A stretch of 35,740 bases of DNA, from NCBI GenBank assembly GCA_003427395.1, contig BFEA01000051.1:4157870-4193609 (forward strand). Reading direction: 5' to 3'. The translations under genes were made by a program, and so were the position numbers. Below are positions 1 through 8,700 of the stretch, one piece after another (within the stretch, counting starts at the first letter, position 1; each line of letters opens with the position of its first letter). The notes below the pieces were generated by a model. That model did no database searches, was not told where the DNA came from, and saw nothing but the letters and a program-made list of their open reading frames with translations. This DNA comes from Chara braunii. Lineage: Eukaryota; Streptophyta; Charophyceae; Charales; Characeae.

Positions 1-1609
1 GACCGTCCCCTCTATCACACGGCAGAAGATCCAAGAAATGTGCCGACCGTGCAGCGCAGAAAACTTCAAGTTCCTCCTCGTCGTTGAGCTACGGAGGGAT
101 GGATTTTGGGTCCCCCAAAAGATGCTAAATGCTCGAAGCTTTTTGGCTATGGCTAGCAGAGCTTTTGGATTTCCCGACTCATCCTGGATCGCTACCTCCA
201 GACCTTGGACAAACCCACTACTACACTTCACACACGACAACACCCACAATCTACTCCCTTCTTCGACTCTGCAGGCACGAACATGCTCACCGTCCACTCC
301 CTTCTTAGTCTCTCTCTGCGGACAGCATCCGTCAGAACAAAGAGAGGTTTGGAGTTGAGTACACTAAAGCGGTGTGCATCCCCGCCACCTCCTCCTCCTC
401 CTCCTCCATTCCCACCATCGGCATCACATCCTCCAAAGAATGCAACAAAACAGTCAGATGATGAAATCGACACATTTGTGCCAAGCCTATCTCATCCTCC
501 GCGGTACGCATCTACCCATAGCTTAACACATATAGGCTACGCATTTCCATCTTCACACAGTACAAAACACCCTCATCTTGCCCTACCACCCCCTGACCAA
601 ATGAAAAACGTTTCCCCCACGCATCATCCTACCTTAAAAGCACCAGTACACCATACATAGGCCCGTGGGCGGCAGCATGAAACCAGCACCACTTCGGAGA
701 CCGCAGATTTTTCCTTGTCACCGCCCCCCCATGCCACACGTCCCCTCCGAGTTTTTGCTTGCGGCGACATGCCGCGACAATGCCGCGACAAAAACTTTCT
801 GCAAGGCTGGGGCCGCATACTGGCGGTCTAACCCCCAACACAGAAGGGACCTAGCGTCCTACTTTGGCACCTACATAGCACTGAAGGGAGCTCTTCCTTC
901 CGCCTGCTTTGCCCCAAAATTGGGGTTCAGCGGACGTCTACCGTTCTCCTAATTTAAGACCACAAAAATGGGACTCGAGGTACCAATTAATTATCCTCCT
1001 ACTACTTTGCCACAAACATGGGACAATGGGAACCTATCATCCTTCTCCCTAATTTGGCACAGACAGAGACGGCGGTGAAGTCGGAGGTCGGTCCCATGCC
1101 GGTCCATGTCTGTCCCACAGACATGGGACTCTTTCCTCCTCCTACTTCGGCACAGGCATGGAACTGGCCCGCCGACCTACCTCCTCTGTCCTCTCGATGT
1201 TTCACAAAACTTATGGCCGCCTCGGCCCCAAAAAGGATTCCCCTTTCACGAAGTACACCCCGTGCCCGAGGCCCGTTGCTGCTAATCACATCCCCCCCCT
1301 CGCTCCCCTCCTTCTCCTCTTCCGTCCTCCGCCGTGGTCTCCAACTCCTCCTCCCTTCCTCTCCCTGCTTCTCCCGTGCTTTTCCCTTCTATACTTTTCC
1401 TTATCTCTTTAATAACTAGAATGAATCTTGTCTTGATCTTGGTCTGTGTACACCATACTTGCGCAGCAGCTCTTCTCGTCCCCCTCCGCCCCCCTCCCCC
1501 CCCTTCCTCCTCCTTGCCCCTCGCCTCCCTTCTCTTATCTAATATCTAAGTAATTTGGTGCAATTTTCAGTCCACATTCTTGTGCAACTTCCTCCCGCAG
1601 AGGCCAACT

Positions 1610-1614
<5 letters not shown>
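1..1614. other. Intergenic, no supported gene
   Basis: I see no recognisable protein or RNA gene here. Open frames are short, overlap on both strands and are explained by C-rich, stop-poor composition, especially 1,240-1,540. A degenerate motif resembling CCTACTTTGGCAC recurs near 858, 1,000, 1,048 and 1,140, often followed by ACATGGGAC or a variant, so part of the stretch may be an old tandem duplication. A few kilobases downstream of the nucleoporin gene on its strand, it could hold UTR or intron, but nothing shows this. Confidence 0.6.

Positions 1615-1683
<69 letters not shown>
1615..1683. repeat. (CT)n microsatellite
   Basis: An uninterrupted CT dinucleotide run of about 69 bases. It is one of many CT/GA arrays in the window. 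Read as protein it gives only SL or RE dipeptides, so the frames crossing it are not genes. Confidence 0.97.
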
Positions 1684-1686
<3 letters not shown>

Positions 1687-1859
1687 CAGAGGGTGCACTC
1701 GCCAGCCGTCAACAAGAAAACAGAATGGAGAAGAAGCACGTCACTAGGGAAGCGCTCCTAGGGGGGAAGGGGGAGACAAGTAAGGGCGCCGAGAGGTGCG
1801 CGGGGTGTCAAACGTCTCTGAGTGATCAAGAGGCGTCAAGATAGGAGGGTGCAGTATGT

Positions 1860-2860
1860 GAGGCCGCTACACTGTTCGTCCATTGGCACACGAAACGACG
1901 AACACTTTAGGAGGGGGGAACAATGAATGGAGGAGGCATTCGAGTAATTTAGGGAGAGGGGACACTGGAAGAGACATTCGAGCGAGTGAAAAAAAGAAGA
2001 AGAGGAGCTGCAAGATGTGGACTACGGTAGGAGGGCAAAAGAGGAGGGGGGACAACAAAGGCCTATGCTGTGTATTACACGGGAGGGCCAAGCGAAAGAT
2101 AAGATAGGGCAAAAAGTGGGACTGCCAAGTGTGTCAAGCGGGCGGGCCAAAACGGACAAAAAGGGCAAAACGCATCACGCCGCGGATCAAATGGGATGCT
2201 CGAGCCGGAAATGAAGGCAGAGGAGATTAATCAAATGGGATGCTGGAGCCGGAAATGGAGGCAGAGGAGATTAATACAAGTAAGCGAGGAACACAGAGAA
2301 GACAAGGAACACGGTGACAGGAAGACGAGCACTCTACGCCAAGGTGTCCAAGAGGATTACAAGGAGGGAAAGGTGGGAGAGGAGGGGGAGAAGGAGGGGG
2401 AGGAGGATGAGGAGGAGGGCAGGTTCGGACACAAGCTGTCAACCACAAGGGGAGGAGGAGGAAGAGGAGGAGGAGGAAATTTCGAAGGGCTGCAGTTGGG
2501 AGAGGAGGATGGAAATCACACAAGGGAGAGGAGAAGAGCGACCACGAAGACGTTGCCTAAGCGTAGCGAGAGAACAGAGGAGGGCCAAAGAGGAGAAGAA
2601 GCAGCAAGAAGGAAAGAAAGAAGCAGAATGTGAGCAGAAGAGAGGACCAGAAGCTAAGGGAGGATGGGGAAGGAGAGGAGAGCGAGGAGAGCGAGGAGTG
2701 GAATGTCATCTTGATCCCCACACCCTCCAGATCGCTTTTCGCATCACCCGATCCCGACAACACGAACCAACCCATTCGAGCCCCCCCTTCCTGCCAACGA
2801 ACCAACGGGGGGGGGGGGCGGGGAGGGGGGGCGCGGTCTCTATACCTTACCAAGCGCATT
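1860..2860. other. Purine-rich tract, no gene
   Basis: The plus strand is strongly biased to A and G, most clearly at 2,270-2,700, where GAGGAGG and AAGAAG blocks dominate. Two long overlapping plus-strand frames (2,196-2,633 and 2,314-2,862) exist only because the tract lacks T; their products are E/R/K/G low complexity without a domain. A G-run lies near 2,808-2,828. I do not call a gene here. The mirror-like purine tract could form triplex DNA, which is inference from composition. Confidence 0.6.
2186..2273 (+). repeat. 44-bp tandem duplication
   Basis: Two adjacent 44-base units start at 2,186 and 2,230 with the same opening ATCAAATGGGATGCT and the same end GGCAGAGGAGATTA. They differ at only two positions that I can see, so the duplication is recent. 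It sits at the left edge of the purine-rich tract. Confidence 0.9.
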
Positions 2861-2939
2861 GATTCCGACACACGTGTCCCCTGTTTCAAGTTCATCCAGA
2901 CCTCATAAGGAAATGATGCCTCCGTCGTACAGCCTACCA

Positions 2940-3375
2940 TTGGTTGGATGGCGTTCGCTCTACCGTCTTTACCCGAACACAAAGCGGCCTACTACTTTTG
3001 GCTGTGCATCTGACCGGAAAGGTAGCTTGTATACATTCGTAATCAGGGCAGAGGGCACAGGAAGGAAGAGGCTGTTAAGTGTACACGCGTTGGACCTCAT
3101 AAACTGCCATGCCGCGGACAAACTGCTTCAGCAAATGCCGCCTCCTTCGTTCAGCAGTAGCACTGTTTGGATACCGCTCGCTCTACCGTCTTCCCCCGAT
3201 CACAACGCGCCCTACTTTTGCCTGTATGTGACCGGGAAGCTAGCTTGTATGCATTCGTAATCATGGTGCACCGGAGCTCCCTGCTTTTGGCTGTATGTGA
3301 CCGGGAAGCTAGCTTATATACATTCGTTATCATGATGCACTGGAGACAAGGCTGGCTGTTAAGTGTACACACCTT
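2940..3375 (+). repeat. Nested segmental tandem duplication
   Basis: A block at about 2,940-3,100 (GCTCTACCGTCTT, then GTAGCTTGTATACATTCG, then GGCTGTTAAGTGTACAC) recurs at about 3,165-3,375 in the same order. Inside the second block the core module (TTTTGGCTGTATGTGACCGG, then GCTAGCTT and CATTCGT) is duplicated again, so the core occurs three times, at about 2,988, 3,210 and 3,280. The copies differ by substitutions and by one inserted core. Open frames crossing the block inherit the repeats and have no recognised domain. Confidence 0.85.
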
Positions 3376-4243
3376 GTGAACTGCCCCATCCCGTGCTTTT
3401 ACCTTTCCCTCCTACCATGCAATCCTCATGATTGAACCAGAGATTTGAGAGGTCGTACATAATCAGACAGACGAATACTCGGTTCATTTTGTGCAGACAG
3501 AAAGAATACCACTTTCAGGACATAATCACACAGACGCCGACAAATTTAACGGCATACTCATATCACATAAGCTTTCTGTCGAACGAATCTGGCGGTAATT
3601 GCAGTCAAATACATCCGCGGGAAGTACTGCCCTAAAAGCCAGCAGCACTTCATACATAGACGGAAAAAGACACAACGACACGAGACGACCCACCCACAAA
3701 GAAAAAACGAAAAAAAAAAGAAGAAAAAAGAAGGAACTCCAGCGCAACGCCGTAGGATCTTCGATCTGGCGGGTGGACCACCTTGCTCATCGTAAGCACT
3801 CGAGGAGAAGGGCATATATTCATTATTACACAGGCCTTTTTTGGAACACGAAGCCTCTGCATCTGGTCGCAATTGCAGTCAAAAACATCCACAAATGTCC
3901 TCGTCTGAATATGTATATGCCCTAAATCTCCACAACATAGATAGATAGATATAGCGGAACTACGGTTCACACGTACTACGGGCCACGTGGCCCGCCACCC
4001 ACACAAAAACTCCCCCGAGGCCGTAAGATCTTGGATCTGGCGGTCCACACAAGCCACTCCCTCTTCCCCCAGAAAATCCGTCGTCTTCACAGGAAACCTG
4101 GGGGAGCCTCGACTGAAGTGGCTGGCGCGATTTCATGACAGACAAGCAAAGCCTGCCGTCTCCAAGGCCATACGATCTCCGACCCAACGGGCCATACTCC
4201 ATCGCTCCCAAAACATTAGGCCCTTCATGAATCCCAGCAGGCC
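3376..4243. repeat. Intergenic with short dispersed duplications
   Basis: No gene is supported. Short similar segments recur: ATTGCAGTCAAA followed by ACATCC at about 3,598 and 3,870, and CCGTA-GATCTT followed by GATCTGGCGG at about 3,751 and 4,020, with a weaker relative near 4,167 and another near 13,251. The order suggests an old duplication of a segment about 270 bp long. An A-rich run lies at 3,700-3,735. Confidence 0.5.
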
Positions 4244-4306
4244 GTGAAATCTAGTGGTACTCTGCAAGCTCTCTCTCTCTCTCTCGTGAAATCTAGTGGT
4301 ACTCTG

Positions 4307-4327
<21 letters not shown>
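4244..4327 (+). repeat. 42-bp direct repeat merging into CT array
   Basis: The segment beginning GTGAAATCTAGTGGTACTCT and ending in a CT run occurs at 4,244 and again at 4,286, a spacing of 42 bases with identical unique parts. The second copy runs into a longer CT array. Confidence 0.92.
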
Positions 4328-4347
<20 letters not shown>

Positions 4348-4395
4348 CCCCCCTTCCCTCTCTCTCCCTCTCATGCATGCGATGCGCCACCGCTC

Positions 4396-4431
<36 letters not shown>

Positions 4432-4489
4432 ATGCATGCTCTCTTTCCACCCTTCCCTCTCTCTCCCTCATGCATGCGATGTGCCACCG

Positions 4490-4546
<57 letters not shown>

Positions 4547-4556
4547 CTCTCTCTCC
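4310..4556. repeat. Composite CT array with repeated spacers
   Basis: Several CT runs are separated by short unique spacers. The spacer CATGCATGCGATG-GCCACCGC occurs at 4,372 and 4,469 with one base changed, and a third CATGCATGC lies at about 4,431. The array therefore grew by duplication of CT-plus-spacer units, not only by dinucleotide slippage. Confidence 0.9.
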
Positions 4557-5187
4557 CTCTTGCATGGGCAGTGCAAGCACATTCTCACATGGATAAACAG
4601 AGAAGAAAGCGACCATGGTGTGGAATCATGGCAAGCAAGCTTCCTCCACACACAGCAAGACATACATCACCTTATACAAAAACAGAAAGTGTAGACAAGG
4701 ATGATGATGACGACGGCGATTACGGCATTGTTGATGAGAAAAAACAAACACGAGAGTAACAACAATAGGTACTAGTCACGATGCTGATCTCCCTACCTCG
4801 ACTAGCAGCGACTTCTGCCATGTTCAACCTGCTCCTGACAAGCTTAGCCATTCCAGAAAATCCCAGCGCTGAAGACTACTACCCAGCAACCAGCGGGCGT
4901 AATGATCGGGGCACGCAACTGCCACGCAAAGGATCATCAAAATCTTTCCGCTCCACTTCACCCACCATTGCCCCCTGAATCTGCACTCTCCTTTCTCCTT
5001 CACTTCACCAAAAGCGAAGCAAAGCCCGCCAAAACATAGGAGATTGAAGAGACAACATACCCACCTCCCCCCCCTCACCCAATCTCTCTCTGTGACAGTG
5101 CATTCCCCTCTTCCCCACCCCTTCCTTTTCCCCACCCCTTCCTCCGCCTATCACCTTCCTCCTCTCTCACTTCTATTCCTCTCTCAT
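4557..5187. other. Intergenic, no supported gene
   Basis: Mixed-composition sequence with no convincing open frame. A small ATGATGATGACGACGG run lies near 4,700. From about 5,060 the plus strand becomes pyrimidine-rich. This is downstream of the nucleoporin stop and could contain a last exon or 3' UTR of that gene, but I cannot fix a poly(A) site. Confidence 0.45.
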
Positions 5188-5271
5188 ACCTACCTCTCTC
5201 ATACCTACCTATCACGCAACCTTTCCCGCCAACAACTCTTCCATAACCTTTCCCGCCAACAACTCTTCCAT
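5188..5271 (+). repeat. Perfect short tandem repeats with TTTCCCGCC
   Basis: A 16-base unit built on CTCTCATACCTACC occurs twice from about 5,188. It is followed by a 27-base unit (starting AACCTTTCCCGCCAAC) repeated exactly at 5,218-5,244 and 5,245-5,271. Each 27-base unit carries TTTCCCGCC, which matches the E2F-type consensus. Confidence 0.9.
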
Positions 5272-5348
5272 ACATCACACTTCCCTGCGATTCCCGCCCC
5301 CCACCCTCTCTCTGCCAGTGTTTCTTCTAATCCCTTCTTTCCCTACTC

Positions 5349-5351
<3 letters not shown>

Positions 5352-5429
<78 letters not shown>

Positions 5430-5430
5430 N

Positions 5431-5500
<70 letters not shown>

Positions 5501-5502
5501 CA
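5352..5502. repeat. Compound (CT)n-(CA)n microsatellite
   Basis: A CT run of more than 70 bases is followed by a short CA run, one unresolved base at 5,430, a second CT run and then a CA run of about 55 bases. The same CT-then-CA order is seen at 14,857-14,997. Confidence 0.97.
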
Positions 5503-5704
5503 GACAGAGAGCTATCATGCACAACATTTCCCGCCAAAACACTTGTCCATTCTGACGCCGACAGGCAGATGAAATGCATACTGAGGGGTACAAGACGAAT
5601 GCCTAGGTAGCAGAGCCTGTTTACCATCCCCACCACCAGCCGGACCGTCTACCTCATCTGACACCTACGAAAGCAAAAAGCAGAACGCCAAAACCCCCCT
5701 CTAT

Positions 5705-5717
5705 CTTACTTACCTCG
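5705..5717 (-). other. Splice-donor consensus overlapping the stop codon
   Basis: On the minus strand the last codons read CGA GGT AAG TAA. The same bases form GAG|GTAAGT, a near-perfect plant 5' splice site with the cut after 5,714. If used, the stop is intronic and the protein continues in a downstream exon. AG sites after a pyrimidine-rich stretch lie about 45-55 bases downstream, around 5,660-5,670. One joins to give only a few extra residues; the next keeps a frame open longer. I cannot choose without transcripts. Confidence 0.5.
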
Positions 5718-8700
5718 TTTGCCAGGCCTCTTGGCCTTAACGATTCGCCGTGAAGGGGCTGGATCGCCAGCCCCCATGCTAAAGCCAGGGGTGCTGCCTC
5801 CAAAATCCAGCCCCCCTCCTTGTGATGATGGAGCAGGCGCTGCACCAGAGCTAGCAAAAGGATTGGAAGTGGAGAAGGGATTGGGGGCTACGGTAGCCTG
5901 CTGACCACCACCAAACACGAACGGCCCTGCGCTTGGTGCGGCGGATGCCGTTGATCCGAAGACGAAACCCGCCGACGACGGCGCAGGCACAGATGAACCA
6001 AAAATAGACGGCGTGGGCGGGGGGGCAGCGGATGCCACTCCCGCGTTCGGCGGTTCGTCACTCATGTTCTCCTCCATGATGTTGGCATCATTAGCAACAA
6101 GGCCAACCCCTCCCCCCCCCCCCCCCCCCCCTGTCGGAGCGCTATTGACCCCTCCCACTCCTTGTCCGAAGGCCGCCGGCGTTGAGCTGCCGCCGAACGG
6201 CATGCCACCAAATCCAGCCGCGGCAGACGTGCCACTGCTTCCGTAGTGTCCACTAGATGGAGTCGCGGACTGCGCGCCAGAAGCGCCGCCAAACCCAAAC
6301 GCTCCCGCCGCCGACAAGCCTGAGGAGGATAACCCCGACCCCGCCGACGAGGAGGCGGAGGTAGTGCTGCCGAACAAGAAGGTTCCGCCGGACGGAGCGC
6401 TGGCCGACGGGGCGCCGAAGGTGAAGGGCGCAGGAGCGGGAGACGAAGCGCCCACCATCCCCGAAGAGGAGGATGAGACTCCAAAGGCAAAGCCGGAGGA
6501 AGACGCAAGTCCAGAGGCAGAGGACGTGGTCCCGCCGCCAAATACAAAAGCCGAAGTCGAGGAGGAGGATGGCCCAATCACCGACGACGGAGTAGTGGCG
6601 CCAAATCCACCAAACGGCGACGGAGTGACGTGTGCTGCGGACGGCGGCGGCACCGCTGGCGGAGCGCCGAAGCCTGCGGAACCAAATGCCGGCGCTCCAC
6701 TGGGCGCGGCCCCGCCGAAGGCCGGCGCGGCCGGCGCACTTCCGAACAACGAGCTGGCGGCAGAACTAGTAGACGAAACCCCGGCGGCTCCGCCGGTCGA
6801 CCCGAAGAGCATTCCCCCACCACCTCCCCCCCCACCGGCGCTGCCGCCGAACACTCCCGCACCAGAGGAACCAGCGCCAAACTTGAAGCCAGAAGCCGAA
6901 GACGTCAGTCCCGGCGCGGTCGCTGCAGCAGCCGCAGAAGACCCCAACCCACCTGCCGCCATTCCCCCTCCAAAGAGAGATGGCGCTGCCGCCGCCGCCG
7001 CCGCCGCCGCCGTTAAGTTTCCATTCGTTGTTCCTCCTACGGATGCGCTCCCCGCTCCAGACGGCGGCGCCACCACTTGCCCAAACAGAGGGGAAGCGGC
7101 TAATACTGCTGCTGCTCCTGCTGATGATGATGATGACGCGAGCAACGAGACTTCCGCCGCACCTGAGGTCTGCGCGGTCGTCGCCTGCCTTTTCTGCCCT
7201 TGCGCCCCAGAAACACCCCCAGCCTCCCCCACCGCGCTGCCAAACGTCATCGGCGCACTAGATACTGCTGTAGCTGAGCCGAAAGTGAACAAAGACGCAG
7301 TCGCCGCATACGAACCCGCGCCGAAGGCCGCGCCAGGCTTGGTAGCAAAGGTTGAACCAAAGAGCGACGATGCTGCAGATGCAGAGGACAGCGAAGAGGA
7401 GGGCACCATAGCTCCTCCTCCTCCTGCTCCTGCTGCTGCCGACGCAGAGGCCCCGTGCATCGCCGCCGACCCAGCAGCGGGCATCCCCTCCCCCCCCACC
7501 CCCTGCGACGTTGCGCCTCCTGCGCCGGTATCGGAGTTGGCCTGCAAGAAGGACAACAAGGAAGACTGCGGAGTCGTCGGCGCTGCAGCCGCCGCTGAGA
7601 ATGGCGAGCTTCCTGCCATTGCAGGCTTCAGACATTTCGAGGAGGGTTCCTTGTCCGTCTGCTCGTCTCCTTGTAGGGATGATCCCTTGGCTTTCTGCTC
7701 TTCAGCGAACCCGACAGCAGACCCCGACACTTGCCCTGCTCCTTTTGCAACACCAGCCCCGACTGCTAATCGCGCTGGAGCAGACTGAGGAGTGGCACCG
7801 AAGATCCCTGCCGCCGCCGCCGAGTAACTGCTCGCCGTGCCTGATGCAAATGGAAACAGGCCACCTGGTGCCACAGGGAAAGAAGAAGGCTCCATGTCTT
7901 TGGCAGGAGGAGGGCGCGAAAGTGAACTCTGGCCTCCCCCCCCCCCTCCTTCCGCCATATTCTCCACCAGCTTCTGCGCCGTGGCGCCGGCACTCGAGGC
8001 TTCTTGCTGCTGTTTGCTTGCGAACGTGAACTTGGGAGTGGAACAGAAGTCACCTGCCTGTTGTTGCTGATCAGCGCCGGGCACTGCTGAGAAAACCAGT
8101 CGGTCTTTCGCGTTGGCAGAGGAGAACGTACACCGCCCAGCAGGAGGTTCCGCTGCAGCAGCGGAATCCTGCTCCCTTTCCGCAGTTGCAGCCACTCCGC
8201 CGGCTCCGCCACGTTGGTTCGCCTGTCCCCCTGCTGCTGCTCCCGTTGCCGACGCCGCAATGGGCATTCTCCTGGGGCTCGCAGGCACATCTTGGGCGGA
8301 GGAGCCCCCCTTTCCAGCTGCTGCTGCTGCGTCAGTCGCTGGGAACGTGAACCCAGCAGATTTCTTCCCTCCTCCTCCTCCTCCAGTAACTGCAGCCGTC
8401 GTCTTAACTCCCGCAAAGGACGTCATCGAGGCAGAAACAGTCACAGACCCAAATGCAGTAGAGGAGGCGACGGCAGAACCCGTCGCTGACCCACCAGCGA
8501 CCACGGCTGCTGCGAAAGGAGAGCCCGCGCCTTCCCATTTCGAGCGCAGAGGTTCCGCAAGCATGTGCGCGCTTTTGGTCGCCACCTCCGCCGCCAGTCG
8601 GGACGGCGCCATCTCATTCCCGTCTTCTCCATCTTCGTCCTCGGACACCGCGCTCATTCGGAATCCCCCGCCCCTCCCCGTCGGTCTCCCTCCGCCGCTC

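Noticed and set aside
2196-2862. Overlapping plus-strand frames of 145 and 182 codons
   Set aside because: Produced by T-poor purine-rich sequence; the products are E/R/G low complexity in two overlapping phases.
6364-7788. A 474-codon plus-strand frame opposite the nucleoporin gene
   Set aside because: It is the GC-rich antisense of the FG coding sequence, is A/P-rich and has no domain, while the minus strand carries clear FG repeats.
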